From assembly GCA_963677655.1 (NCBI GenBank), contig OY782088.1: 64,000 nucleotides of DNA. The stretch is one strand, 5' to 3'. This stretch comes from Saccharicrinis sp963677655. Lineage in GTDB: Bacteria; Bacteroidota; Bacteroidia; Bacteroidales; Marinilabiliaceae. The notes under the pieces were generated by a model that was not told where the DNA came from, made no database searches, and saw only the letters and a program-made list of their open reading frames with translations. Below, piece by piece: positions 9,637 to 18,849 of the stretch (the stretch's first letter is position 1; the number at the start of each line of letters is the position of its first letter). The translations under genes and the position numbers were made by a program.

Positions 9637-10260
9637 TTAATGATGCCTTTTCTTTTCAGTGGTACCCTGAACGTAAATTTTCATTTGCTCTTCGCTAAGA
9701 AATTCTGACATCATTTGATGCGTTTTTTCCTTAATCTCCATCATCCTTTCCCATATGGCACGATCGGCATAATATTGCATAATTAGCTGAGCATTTACCT
9801 GCTGCGCAGCCATTGTAACAGCATCGTACTTTTTATGCTGTTCAGGAGTGAGCTTTAGTTTTTGAACTAATAAAAAGGCTTCTTTTTGAGTATCATTCAT
9901 CATCAAGAAGGATTGATAAGTTTCAAAAGAAGCTGTATCCACTCTACTTCTTACTTCTTCAAGATGTTGAGAACGGAAATACTTAGTAACAGAATAAACC
10001 AATGCTCGATTATTACTCTCCTCCTCACTAAAACTAGTCAAAGAATCCTTTATTAGTTTCTGATAGTGCTGATACTGAAAACTCAAAGTTTTAGCTTGTT
10101 CTTTACTCAGTTGCAAAGAACTCATAAATTCTCGAGGCAAACCATGTGACTGACCTGCATCTTTCTCAGGGCGCTGACTCATACATGGTAAGCTAAACAG
10201 AAATACAAATAATATCTGGCAGGTAATAAACTGCCATCCGGATTGTTTTAAAAATATCAT
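9637..10260 (-). CDS. Small secreted helical protein (Spy/LTxxQ-like), extra gene in the xus-like operon
   Basis: 207 residues. The signal peptide (about 1-28) ends SLPCMSQ; the Cys could also make it a lipoprotein. The mature part is almost entirely helical with two LT/LS-xEQ-type motifs (LQLSKEQAKTL, LKLTPEQHKKYD) and a third near the C terminus (LSEEQMKIYV). This resembles the Spy/CpxP/ZraP periplasmic chaperone and metal-sensor fold. The C terminus is KKRHH, a possible metal ligand. It sits between the DUF4374 lipoprotein (9-nt gap) and the PepSY gene (16-nt gap), so it is co-transcribed. The described xusABC operon has three genes, so this is an addition whose role is unknown. Confidence 0.65.
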   Translation of the reverse strand: MIFLKQSGWQFITCQILFVFLFSLPCMSQRPEKDAGQSHGLPREFMSSLQLSKEQAKTLSFQYQHYQKLIKDSLTSFSEEESNNRALVYSVTKYFRSQHLEEVRSRVDTASFETYQSFLMMNDTQKEAFLLVQKLKLTPEQHKKYDAVTMAAQQVNAQLIMQYYADRAIWERMMEIKEKTHQMMSEFLSEEQMKIYVQGTTEKKRHH

Positions 10261-10269
10261 ATAAAGAGT

Positions 10270-11598
10270 TTATAAAATACCTTGAACTGTCATACTTATT
10301 CCTTTGTCAAACTCAAGTCCTTTTGTAAAGGCATCAGCGCTGTCTGAAGTAATATCGATTTGATAAACAGCAGCTTCACCTCCGTCAGGTGTAATAGGGT
10401 AGTAATAGTAATCTCCTTCAACAATTCCACCGCGCACTTTCATCAAGTTACCGTATGGTGTATTTAGTCTTACTGCTGTTTTATTATAAAGGTCTACTCT
10501 TACCAGGTTATACAGGTTAGTTTCGTCAGCATTCTCCTTGTCTATATCTTTAACAACCGCGTACCCAATACCATCTCCAACGTATTGCCAGTGCATACCT
10601 ACTATATTTTCGCCTACAGCCTGTGCAATATCAAATGAGTAAGAATTATCGTATGTCCCATCTATAATTCTAAGGAAGTAAGCCTGGCCTCCTGTTTCTT
10701 CAAAGTTTTCGTAATCGTCGCTATATCTGGTAAACTGGTATATATCTCCATTTTCATCGGCCTGCATGCCATTACTTGCATCGCAATTGGTCGTAGCGGA
10801 AACTTCTAAGCCGGTGCTAATTACCTGTCCATTTTCCAGTGACGGATAATCCAGTACGTAGGTATGCACACCGCTTGGGTATATTTTATAAGAGCGTTCG
10901 GCTGATTTTAAAGTCATTCCAAAATAGAGTTTATCTCCACTAAGGTGAGGAACCTCTATCCTTTGACAATTAGGATAAGGCATTTCGTCATACATTGACT
11001 CTGGTAAATAAAAAGTGTCTCTAGCTGTAGTTCTTAAAGTCAGATCCGGCAGATCGAGTAAGGCTATTGTAGCTATGTTTTTATAACGTGTTACATCACC
11101 ATTCTCATCAACTTCTTCTTCAGTATTACAAATATACATGGCAAAAGTTTCTTCGTCTAAAATTGTTCCTCGTGCAGTTGCAGTACCTAATACCACATCG
11201 TAATAATAAGTTTCGCCTAAAGCATAAGTACCATCACTCTGAACAATGTATTGATCTACCTTACCGCCACCGTGATAATCAACAGCGTATAAATAGTCGT
11301 CGTGAGCAGAAGAGAATATAAGTGTTCCTTGAGTTCCTGCAGATTGAGCTTCGTATCCGTTTCCTAAAAAACTTAATGAGCCGGTTGTCAAATCACTTGC
11401 TGAAGCTATGTAATTAGATGACTCAGTGTCGCCACTTAATTGGCCTAACACATGATAATACTCTCTAGTTGTTGTATCTGATCCCTCTTCGCTTTCATCA
11501 TTTATGTCTGTAGAATCATCTTCACAAGAAATTAAAAATATACTACCAGCAAAAAATAAGAACATTAGTCCTTGAGTAATAAAACTAAATCTTTTCAT
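10270..11598 (-). CDS. DUF4374 lipoprotein (XusB-like siderophore-binding)
   Basis: 442 residues. A lipoprotein signal peptide has its lipobox in FLISCEDD, followed by an acidic Ser/Thr/Asp linker. The rest is one DUF4374 domain, predicted to be a beta-propeller rich in Tyr, Asp and Gly, with an ATTNCDASNGMQADENGDIYQFTR-type blade sequence. In Bacteroides the equivalent XusB is a surface lipoprotein that binds enterobactin-type ferric siderophores and passes them to the TonB receptor XusA. It lies 18 nt after the receptor gene and 9 nt before the helical secreted protein. Ligand specificity cannot be read from sequence. Confidence 0.82.
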   Translation of the reverse strand: MKRFSFITQGLMFLFFAGSIFLISCEDDSTDINDESEEGSDTTTREYYHVLGQLSGDTESSNYIASASDLTTGSLSFLGNGYEAQSAGTQGTLIFSSAHDDYLYAVDYHGGGKVDQYIVQSDGTYALGETYYYDVVLGTATARGTILDEETFAMYICNTEEEVDENGDVTRYKNIATIALLDLPDLTLRTTARDTFYLPESMYDEMPYPNCQRIEVPHLSGDKLYFGMTLKSAERSYKIYPSGVHTYVLDYPSLENGQVISTGLEVSATTNCDASNGMQADENGDIYQFTRYSDDYENFEETGGQAYFLRIIDGTYDNSYSFDIAQAVGENIVGMHWQYVGDGIGYAVVKDIDKENADETNLYNLVRVDLYNKTAVRLNTPYGNLMKVRGGIVEGDYYYYPITPDGGEAAVYQIDITSDSADAFTKGLEFDKGISMTVQGIL

Positions 11599-11616
11599 AA
11601 AAAAATGTTTAAAATA

Positions 11617-14046
11617 TTATATATGAAATGTTATTTTCGTGTAGAAAGCCCTTCCAGGTAACTGTTTGGCATAATTATCAAAAGCCTGTTCGTTGGTGAT
11701 GTTATTAAATTCGAAACTCCAGGTTAGTTTCTTAGACTGAAAAGTATAAGCGAGAGACGTACTAAAGATATTTTGGCTCGGTATAGTTACTTTACCTTGA
11801 TTTCCATAAATTTCCCAATCGCGATAATACCAATGAACATACTGAAAATTGCCTGAGATTCTAAAGATATCTCCCGGTACAAATAATTGATCAAATACAT
11901 GCTCTACCGAAGAATTACCTGTTAAAAAGGGAGTATTGGGTTCCCTGTTTTTATAATGAGCATTTATGTTTCCTGTTTCGCTATATTTCTGCATATATCT
12001 TGAATCGAGATAAGATCCGTTGATACTTACAGTTAATTTTTTTTTGTAGCAATATATTGCCGACAAATCAATTCCCTTGCTCAGTATTTTTTCGAAATTT
12101 ATATATTGGTATTCATCGTCACTAGCAGTAAGGCTTTGTTTAATTTTATCTTTTGTATCGCGGTAAAAAAGGTTAAAATTCAATCTTAAGTCATGTGGAT
12201 CCTTTAATAAGGCCGGAAAATTAAAACCTAGATTTATATTATTACTACTTTCGGGTTTAAGAGTAAAAGAAGCGGCCGTAATTTCTGTTGCATCACCAAA
12301 TAACTCCTTTGAACTAGGTAATCTCAATGCTTTTTCGCCCGAGATACTTATTTGCATCCAATTAAATACTGTTACATTAGAGGTAAAGCCATAACCCCAG
12401 TAATCTTTTTTAGTATTTAATTGATAAGGAGTCCAGGTTGTTTCTCCATGATCTGTTTCTGATGACATCTTGTCAACAATAACTTTTTGAACAAAGTATT
12501 TACCAAAAACAGTACTTGTAAATTTATTATTAAGTGATTTATATAAATAATTTGCCCCGCTTGTATATTTTATGATTTCCCTGGAATCTCCATACATTCG
12601 GTCTATAGCATCTTTCAACTCATCATCCGAATCAGTTTTATCATGGGTATACATTACATTTACTCCCAAACGCTGTTTTTTTGATAGCTTATAATTGAGC
12701 TTACTGGTTCCGGAAAGTACATATTGATCGTTTATTGCCAATGTAGCAGTGCCCGATTCACCCGCCGAGGGGTATGGTTCATACATCTTATTACCATACC
12801 AGTTATAGGTGTTGGTAGTAGTATCCACCACATTTCGATGGTTTTTAGAATAAAAAGCCGAAACTGAAACACCCAGTCCTTTGCTAAATAAATCTCGCTT
12901 TGAATAGTTTAAAGAGGCCATTGCTGTCTGTTGACCAGCTAAGCGCTCTCCATAAGGAGTTTGCATGGTAGCACCATCCTGAACTTCCTTATCCATTTTA
13001 GATAAATTGACACCAATCAAAAAATTATCAGCCCATTTTTTACTAAGGAAACCGACTTCTATTTTTGTTCCATACGATTCGTAAGCATCATGAAATCGCT
13101 TAACTGTCATTCCGCTTTCTCCTTTACCATAGGTTGGTGAGTCGGGATCATCATCAACGATAATAACATGATCTCCCCATATTTTATAATTATTATCAGA
13201 ATAGTTATAAAAGGAAGACAGGTTAGTAACAAAACCATTTTTCCTTTTTAAAGAAGCTATCAATGAAGCTTTATGTGTATTGAATGATCCTGCCGAATAG
13301 GATAAAGAAAGTGAACTGTTTCTTACTTTTTTAGTTACAATATTAATTACACCTCCAAGAGCATCTGTACTAAGTTCAACAGGCACTACTCCTTTATATA
13401 CTTCAATACGCTCGATTAAATTTACCGGTATTGAACTAACAGAATAAGATGAGCCCATATATTCCATCGGTACTCCATCTATAAAAAAGCGAACACCCTT
13501 TCCTGATAAACCGTTTATTGAATAGCTGGTTTTTGAACCCAATCCGCCATCTTGTCTAACCGTAATACCTGGCGTGTTTTTCAATAAAGTATTTACATCA
13601 ACACTTTTATATTCCAGACTCTTTGTATCTATGACCTCAACATTAAAGCCCTGCTGTTGAATTCGCCTACCCTTACCTGCCACATTAACAGTGACTTCTT
13701 TTATATATTCTGAATTAGCACTAAGATGCTCTACTAATCTTACTGCCTCTTTACTGTTTAAATTTATATCAATGAGCTTTTGTTTATAACCCACTGACCT
13801 AATCACCAAACAGATACTTTTTTGTAGAGGTAAAGCAAAACTAAACTTACCATTTTCATCGCATACCACACCTGTTCCGGTTGACTTTACACCAATGGTA
13901 GCATAGGCTATTGGCTTATCTTTTTCGTCTAATATCTGCCCACTTATACGAACTGTATTTTGCGAAGCAACATTAGTAACATACGTGAGCAAAATAACCA
14001 TAAGGCTAATTACTCTTATGTAAAATGGAGCAAAAAGAAATTTCAT
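11617..14046 (-). CDS. TonB-dependent siderophore receptor (XusA-like)
   Basis: 809 residues. A signal peptide (about 1-28) is followed by a carboxypeptidase-like beta-sandwich (about 32-115), a plug domain (about 125-240, with TPGITVRQDGGLGSKTSYSI and IERIEVYKGVVPVELSTDALGG) and a 22-strand barrel ending AFYTKITFHI. A terminal aromatic motif is near the end. It heads the operon followed by DUF4374, the small helical protein and PepSY genes. That order (receptor, surface lipoprotein, PepSY) is the xus architecture, so import of ferric xenosiderophores is the best guess. An AraC-type regulator lies 104 nt upstream on the same strand, as is common for siderophore receptors. Confidence 0.85.
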   Translation of the reverse strand: MKFLFAPFYIRVISLMVILLTYVTNVASQNTVRISGQILDEKDKPIAYATIGVKSTGTGVVCDENGKFSFALPLQKSICLVIRSVGYKQKLIDINLNSKEAVRLVEHLSANSEYIKEVTVNVAGKGRRIQQQGFNVEVIDTKSLEYKSVDVNTLLKNTPGITVRQDGGLGSKTSYSINGLSGKGVRFFIDGVPMEYMGSSYSVSSIPVNLIERIEVYKGVVPVELSTDALGGVINIVTKKVRNSSLSLSYSAGSFNTHKASLIASLKRKNGFVTNLSSFYNYSDNNYKIWGDHVIIVDDDPDSPTYGKGESGMTVKRFHDAYESYGTKIEVGFLSKKWADNFLIGVNLSKMDKEVQDGATMQTPYGERLAGQQTAMASLNYSKRDLFSKGLGVSVSAFYSKNHRNVVDTTTNTYNWYGNKMYEPYPSAGESGTATLAINDQYVLSGTSKLNYKLSKKQRLGVNVMYTHDKTDSDDELKDAIDRMYGDSREIIKYTSGANYLYKSLNNKFTSTVFGKYFVQKVIVDKMSSETDHGETTWTPYQLNTKKDYWGYGFTSNVTVFNWMQISISGEKALRLPSSKELFGDATEITAASFTLKPESSNNINLGFNFPALLKDPHDLRLNFNLFYRDTKDKIKQSLTASDDEYQYINFEKILSKGIDLSAIYCYKKKLTVSINGSYLDSRYMQKYSETGNINAHYKNREPNTPFLTGNSSVEHVFDQLFVPGDIFRISGNFQYVHWYYRDWEIYGNQGKVTIPSQNIFSTSLAYTFQSKKLTWSFEFNNITNEQAFDNYAKQLPGRAFYTKITFHI

Positions 14047-14150
14047 TTGTAATTTTTATTTGTATTAAATAAACATTACAAAGATTGCTGATCGCTAAAG
14101 ATATCTACTTATAAAAAAAGGGCTAAAACTTGTAAATAAAGTTACGCAAG

Positions 14151-15014
14151 CTATTTGTTTCGGTAGTGATTGGGCGTACTTCCGGTATGGCGTTTGAAGT
14201 AATTGGTAAGATTGGCAGCCTCATCAAACTGAAGTTTATAGGCAATTTCTTTAATGGAGTAATTTGAATAGAGCAACAAACGTTTAATTTCCATCACGAG
14301 TTTTTCGTCAATCAGCTCCTTGGCACTTTTACCCACAATAGTTTTTAGCGATTGATTTAATCTTTTAGCCGCAATATTCTTTCTAATACAGATGTCTTTT
14401 ACCTTGGTTTTATAGGTTACATTCTTCTCTATGGCTTTCTGAAATTTTCGATAGATTTCGTCACTCGGCAATGACTGATAGGTATGCTTCGTATTCAGAT
14501 TCATTTCAATCTCGAGAAAGAACACCCGGAGATAATTAATAATTTGACGATAGTGTATTTCTGATTTTCCATTCTCATAAGTTGATTTTAACTGATTTAA
14601 AATAAAACTCATCGTTGGTGAGCACTCAATAGCATCGGACTTTAAGAATACATTAGAATTGAAAAGATAGTTAAAATTTTCGCGTTCTTTAATAAAGAAT
14701 TTAGGCGAGAAATGAACCACAAAACCTTCCATTTTTGACGCATCAGAAAAACACTGGACTGCATTTCTATTGATGGGCAAAATGGTATTGGCCGTAAGTT
14801 GATGATTTTGCATATCAACTCTATGCGAACCGGCTCCATTAGTGACGTATACAATCTTGTAAAAATTGAATCGTTTGGGAATGGAAAGGTAATGTCCGGC
14901 TCTCTTACGAATCTCGTCAATAGTACGAATATTAAACTCAACTACATTGCTGTCGAAGTCACTAAATTTTTTTTCTAATATCGTATTCATCTGCTTGCTT
15001 TTATTCGATAACAA
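14151..15014 (-). CDS. AraC-family transcriptional regulator
   Basis: 287 residues. An N-terminal cupin-like sensing domain (about 20-160, with KIVYVTNGAGSHRVDM and NRNAVQCFSDA) is followed by a C-terminal AraC DNA-binding domain (about 190-287) with two helix-turn-helix motifs. The second is IKEIAYKLQFDEAANLTNYFKRHTG. The start may be the internal Met at residue 9 (14990), where the sequence begins MNTILEKKF. The gene sits just upstream of and in line with the siderophore operon, so a ligand-dependent activator of that operon is likely. No operator was identified. Confidence 0.85.
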   Translation of the reverse strand: MLSNKSKQMNTILEKKFSDFDSNVVEFNIRTIDEIRKRAGHYLSIPKRFNFYKIVYVTNGAGSHRVDMQNHQLTANTILPINRNAVQCFSDASKMEGFVVHFSPKFFIKERENFNYLFNSNVFLKSDAIECSPTMSFILNQLKSTYENGKSEIHYRQIINYLRVFFLEIEMNLNTKHTYQSLPSDEIYRKFQKAIEKNVTYKTKVKDICIRKNIAAKRLNQSLKTIVGKSAKELIDEKLVMEIKRLLLYSNYSIKEIAYKLQFDEAANLTNYFKRHTGSTPNHYRNK

Positions 15015-15121
15015 ATAAATATGATTTCAGAGATATATGAAATCCCAAAAAGTAATGATTTTTGCACTTAAGTACTATTGGGTAATAGGAGTATGTTTGC
15101 AAATTATGCTTACATATGATC

Positions 15122-15394
15122 ATGACAGAAGCCATTTCTTTAGAATTCGTCAATTATTAATTTGAACCAATTAAGTTTTTGCAAGCTAATACAGCGATTT
15201 CTGATTTAGAAGCAGCGAGAGCAAAATACTTAAAAGAAAAAGGAAAATCGCAAGATGCAACAAAAGCCAAAGATTCAGCCTTTGCAAAGATAGATGATTG
15301 AATGAGCGAGTTCTACGCAGTTGCACGGATTGGATTAGAAGACAATCCACAGCTATTAGAAGCACTAGGTAAAGTAGTAATGCGGAGCCAGTGA
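15122..15394 (+). pseudogene. Remnant of a conserved hypothetical protein
   Basis: A degraded plus-strand frame reads NTAISDLEAARAKYL, KSQDATKAKDSAFAKIDD, then stop, then MSEFYAVARIGLEDNPQLL. The TGA at 15299-15301 replaces the tryptophan expected between IDD and MSEF, judging from similar Bacteroidota hypothetical proteins I recall. Upstream of the remnant, stops occur in all frames and the N-terminal half is missing. No function is assignable. Confidence 0.55.
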
Positions 15395-15686
15395 TGTTTT
15401 GGAAGTTTGTAGGTTGTTTTGGGGTGCCAAATTTTCGTCCCGAAAATTTGTTAAGTTTAAAATGAAATTTCAAAACGTAAATTTGGAAAGGTGCAGATTT
15501 GGAAAGGAAGTTTCTTAGAAGTTCCGCACTACGCATAGCTCAAAAGTTAGCTTTAATTTGATTTTTCGCTGAATATACTTAACTAATAGTTAACCTATTA
15601 ATTACATCTCAACTCCACTCTTTACGTATATTTCGCTGCTACTAATTCGGTGATGGATTTCCCTTGGTATCCAAAAAGAAATTAAA
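15395..15686. other. Intergenic stretch with a perfect short hairpin
   Basis: It holds a perfect 10-bp inverted repeat with a 3-nt loop at 15428-15450 (CAAATTTTCG / CGAAAATTTG) and a short direct repeat (ATTTGGAAAGG twice, near 15481-15507). These look like REP-type leftovers. The promoter of the phosphatase gene should lie here; TATATTTC about 60 nt before its start resembles a -7 box with one mismatch. Confidence 0.4.
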
Positions 15687-17285
15687 ATGGTATTTAGAAA
15701 ATTATTTAGTGCATTAGCACTCATTTTATTGGTTGGAAGCAGCATTGCTCAAAGCCAAAATCAGCAGGTTATCTACAAAGCCCCACAATATGAAAAAGAG
15801 TGGATGCAACCTCACGTTTATCCCGATCGAATTGTACTGAACTACGGTGCTAATCCCACCACTACTGCCAGCGTTACATGGAGAACCAATACCAAAGTTA
15901 AAACTGGATATGCAGAAATAGCTATAGCAACCGCTGCTCCAAAATTCTGGAGAACATCAAGGCGCATTAAAGCAACTACCACTATTCTCGATGGTAGTAA
16001 GGTAAAAGATGCCGAAATAATGGCCAATTATCATTCTGTTACTTTCGAGGGCTTAGAACCTAACACACTTTATGGCTATCGTGTTGGCGATGGTAACCAT
16101 TGGAGTGAATGGATACAGTTTCAAACAGCAGCTGAAACCAATGATAAATTTTCATTCTTATACATTGGCGATGCCCAGAATTATATTTTAGAACTTTGGT
16201 CACGTTTAATCCGTCAGGGGTTTAAAAAAGCCCCAAATGCCCGTTTTATCGTTCATGCAGGAGATTTGGTGAGTGATGCTCACTGCGAGGAGCAATGGGA
16301 AGAATGGTTTAATGCCGGAAGTTTTATCCATAGTATGATTGCAGGTTTCCCTACACCGGGTAACCACGAGTACGAGCCTCTTTATGAAGGACAAGATGAT
16401 TCTTTGGAAGTATTAAGCATTCAGTGGTGTCAACAGTTCACACTGCCCGAAAATGGTCCCAAAGGTATTGATGAACTAAAAGAAACCACTTACTATATGG
16501 ATTTTCAGGGAGCCAGAATGATTAGCCTGAATTCTAGTGAATACCGTCAAGAACAAGCAAAATGGTTGAAAGAAATATTGTGCAATAATCCCAATAGCTG
16601 GACAATTGTTACCTTTCATCACCCACTCTATTCTGCATCAGATGGACGTTCAAATACAGAATGGAGAGAGTTGCTAAAACCAATCTTTGACGAATTCCAC
16701 GTTGACCTTGTGCTTCAAGGGCACGACCACAGTTATGCTCGTGGTCGGGTAGCTTCCAAAGAGTATAATCTCACTACGGGAATTAACAAACACGATCAGA
16801 CAGGTACAATGTATGTTGTATCGGTAAGTGGAGGAAAAATGTATCGCTTAAACAAAGAAGGATGGCAGCAGTGGGGAGCCGAAAAAGATCGTGATGCTGA
16901 AAATACACAACTGGTACAAGTGATTACGGTTGATCACGATACGTTATGCTATCACTCCTATACTGCAACCGGCGATTTATACGATGCTTTCGACCTGATA
17001 AAAAATAAAAAAGGCCCAAATACACTTATCGATAAGAAAGACGAAGGAATAGCCGCCCGCTATCATAACAACACCATTGCTTATTATGATAAACTTCCTG
17101 TGGATATTGAAAATGCCGTTTTAGCAAAATACGATGGTTTTAAAATTGAAAAAGTAAGTATCCGTCCTGACGCAAAAGGTGGAATCTACTATGACGTTGA
17201 TTTGGAAAATGATATAACCGATATCGAAATTGAATTGAAAATAAATGAGGCAGGAGTCATCTTTGAAGAAGAGGCAGACAACTAA
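15687..17285 (+). CDS. Purple acid phosphatase-like metallophosphoesterase, secreted
   Basis: 532 residues. A signal peptide (about 1-21, ending SSIAQ) is followed by a fibronectin-like purple acid phosphatase N domain (about 45-150) and a calcineurin-like metallophosphoesterase domain. The metal-binding motifs are in order: GDAQN, HAGDLVSD, PGNHEY, TFHHPLY and QGHDHSYARG. It hydrolyses phosphomonoesters, most likely outside the cytoplasm; the tyrosine typical of the iron ligand set would be the Y of DAQNY. The C-terminal ~80 residues are an extra domain ending in an acidic tail. Single transcription unit; no terminator found. Confidence 0.85.
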   Translation: MVFRKLFSALALILLVGSSIAQSQNQQVIYKAPQYEKEWMQPHVYPDRIVLNYGANPTTTASVTWRTNTKVKTGYAEIAIATAAPKFWRTSRRIKATTTILDGSKVKDAEIMANYHSVTFEGLEPNTLYGYRVGDGNHWSEWIQFQTAAETNDKFSFLYIGDAQNYILELWSRLIRQGFKKAPNARFIVHAGDLVSDAHCEEQWEEWFNAGSFIHSMIAGFPTPGNHEYEPLYEGQDDSLEVLSIQWCQQFTLPENGPKGIDELKETTYYMDFQGARMISLNSSEYRQEQAKWLKEILCNNPNSWTIVTFHHPLYSASDGRSNTEWRELLKPIFDEFHVDLVLQGHDHSYARGRVASKEYNLTTGINKHDQTGTMYVVSVSGGKMYRLNKEGWQQWGAEKDRDAENTQLVQVITVDHDTLCYHSYTATGDLYDAFDLIKNKKGPNTLIDKKDEGIAARYHNNTIAYYDKLPVDIENAVLAKYDGFKIEKVSIRPDAKGGIYYDVDLENDITDIEIELKINEAGVIFEEEADN

Positions 17286-17344
17286 TATGATGTGAAAATC
17301 TTTATAAATTTAAACGTTGAGAATATTGAAAAAAAGAAAACTAA

Positions 17345-17475
17345 AGCTAATGGGTAGGCAGCCGATAGACTAACAGTCTATCAGAGAACCTCTCTCACCT
17401 CCTAGCATACGGTTCTTCCCGATAATATCGGGACAGGCAGTACTGAGCGGTTCTTTACATCATGGTGAACAATGA
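17345..17475 (-). mobile_element. Group II intron 3' end remnant (domain V/VI-like)
   Basis: The minus strand reads GAACCGCTCAGTACTG, then AGAACCGTATGCTAGGAGG and TGAGAGAGGTTCTC. A hairpin GATAGACT/AGTCTATC and CGGCTGCCTACC follow, the pattern of domains V and VI at the 3' end of bacterial group II introns. Just upstream on the same strand a short open frame (ERLQKRGYISLADMHNQL) could be the last piece of a reverse transcriptase/maturase, but the rest is absent. A relic, not an active intron. Confidence 0.5.
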
Positions 17476-17553
17476 ATTTGAAGTTAACAAAGAGTGTAGC
17501 TGATTATGCATATCAGCCAATGAAATATAACCACGTTTTTGAAGACGTTCTAG

Positions 17554-17728
17554 GGTTATGGTGGTTACTAAATAGAACTTTGCCAACATCAATTTAATTT
17601 ACAATTGCGTTAGCGATTTCCGCTTCGTTCCAATTGAGCAATAGCCCAACCTCCCATTACTCCTAATAAGTTGATTAATTTTTACATTCGTGATTTCGTT
17701 CCTCAATTCAACTTCGGCTCTATGCATA
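17554..17728. repeat. Direct repeat R1 left of the toxin-antitoxin pair
   Basis: About 175 bp, with a clearly matching copy at 18516-18690. It includes the shared blocks TTTACAATTGCGTTAGCGAT and GATTTCGTTCCTCAATTCAA. The two copies flank the MNT/HEPN gene pair in the same orientation. It codes for nothing obvious. Confidence 0.85.
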
Positions 17729-17836
17729 AGCATGATCAGCGTCAACACCCAAACGAATCAGGTTTTTTCGTTTGCGTTCGGACTCAAGCAAAAAAATGCA
17801 TTTCGTAAGAATTTATTAAATTTGAAAAAAAAGAAT

Positions 17837-18145
17837 ATGCAAAGGATTCTAGAACGAAATATTGAAAACCTGAGAGCATTATGTCAGACTTTGAAAATAA
17901 AAAGACTGTATGTATTTGGCTCTGCTGTTAAAGGTAATTTCACAGACGAAAGTGACATTGACTTTCTTATATCTTTTGCAGATAATCTTTCTGTTGAAGA
18001 ATATACTCAAAACTATTTTGAACTTCAATATAAACTCCGAGACCTATTAAAACGAGAAATTGATATTGTAACAGAACGAACTTTATCAAACCCCTATTTT
18101 ATTGAAAGTGTAAACGAATCTAAGAAGTTGATTTATGAAGCGTGA
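17837..18145 (+). CDS. MNT-type nucleotidyltransferase antitoxin (MntA-like)
   Basis: 102 residues from the ATG at 17837. The open frame extends upstream to 17690, but that part reads through repeat R1 and is not convincing. The nucleotidyltransferase signature GSAVKGNFTDESDID (Gly28-Ser29, then Asp40 and Asp42) fits GSx10DxD of MntA antitoxins, which neutralise HEPN toxins by adding AMP to a tyrosine. The stop overlaps the start of the HEPN gene by 11 nt, the usual coupling of such pairs. The pair lies between two direct repeats, which suggests it moved in as a cassette. Confidence 0.88.
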   Translation: MQRILERNIENLRALCQTLKIKRLYVFGSAVKGNFTDESDIDFLISFADNLSVEEYTQNYFELQYKLRDLLKREIDIVTERTLSNPYFIESVNESKKLIYEA

Positions 18146-18464
18146 AATTAAGAAATACCTCTTTGATATTAAGACTTCAATAGATTCTATCTTCTCATAC
18201 TTGGGCGAAGAACGCAATTTTATAGAATACGAAAATAACAAATTGCTTAGGCGTGGAATTGAAAGAGAAATTGAAATAATTGGCGAAGCAATGAATCGAA
18301 TTCTGAAGATTGATCCAACAATCCAGATAGAGAATGCACGCCAAATCGTAGACACGAGAAATTGGGTTATTCATGGTTATGACAAGGTTGATGACGTTGT
18401 GATTTGGGGAATCGTTTCAAAGCATTTACCCAAACTTAAAGAAGAAATTGAAACTCTCCTATAA
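18135..18464 (+). CDS. HEPN-domain toxin (HepT-like, DUF86)
   Basis: 109 residues, all helical. The HEPN RNase motif Rx4HxY is present as RNWVIHGY (Arg75, His80, Tyr82). In characterised HepT/MntA pairs the Arg and His cut RNA and the Tyr is AMPylated by MntA. Length and sequence fit the DUF86 family (about 110-140 residues, here at the short end). The gene overlaps the nucleotidyltransferase by 11 nt. Expected role: growth arrest or phage defence by RNA cleavage, held in check by the upstream protein. The motif residues are intact, so activity is plausible. Confidence 0.88.
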   Translation: MKREIKKYLFDIKTSIDSIFSYLGEERNFIEYENNKLLRRGIEREIEIIGEAMNRILKIDPTIQIENARQIVDTRNWVIHGYDKVDDVVIWGIVSKHLPKLKEEIETLL

Positions 18465-18515
18465 AAAATACCAGTGCCCAATAAACCACAATAAAGTATA
18501 TTGAGGTCGATCGAT

Positions 18516-18690
18516 GGTTATGGTGGTTCCTAGAATAGGACTTTACCAACATTAATTAAATTTACAATTGCGTTAGCGATTTTCTCTTCGTTCCAATTGA
18601 ACATTAGCCCAACCTCCTATTACTCATAATAAGTTAATTAATTTTTGCATTCGTGATTTCGTTCCTCAATTCAACTTCGGCTCTATGCAT
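18516..18690. repeat. Direct repeat R2 right of the toxin-antitoxin pair
   Basis: Second copy of R1 (17554-17728), same orientation, with scattered substitutions and little length change. Together they bracket about 790 bp containing the MNT/HEPN pair. Confidence 0.85.
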
Positions 18691-18776
18691 AGACCATGTA
18701 TGGTTATACACCTATAAAAATCAGATTTATAACGAATAACTAAATCATTCCCCTAACCAAAAAGCAATAATAATTT

Positions 18777-18849
18777 ATTAATTTAGCACCTCGTTATAAA
18801 AAATAACAACCAATTTTAAAAATAACTTTAATCACAAATTACCTAAACG
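18777..18849 (+). repeat. Duplicated 73-bp leader, copy 1
   Basis: Runs up to the ATG of the thioredoxin-like gene. It matches 20318-20390 without gaps and with three substitutions, and the identity continues into ATGAAAAA. It probably carries the promoter and ribosome-binding region; no TAnnTTTG box is evident. Confidence 0.85.

Noticed and set aside
14151..14941. Second open frame inside the AraC gene (14642-14941)
   Set aside because: Out-of-frame shadow of the AraC coding sequence.
15186..15536. 116-residue minus-strand open frame
   Set aside because: Runs opposite to the hypothetical remnant and reads Leu-rich noise through the hairpin region; no homology or start signal.
17554..18690. 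Flanking repeats as integron attC sites with a cassette between them
   Set aside because: The gene-repeat arrangement would fit, but the required RYYYAAC/GTTRRRY core boxes are not present in the right order, and no integrase was seen.
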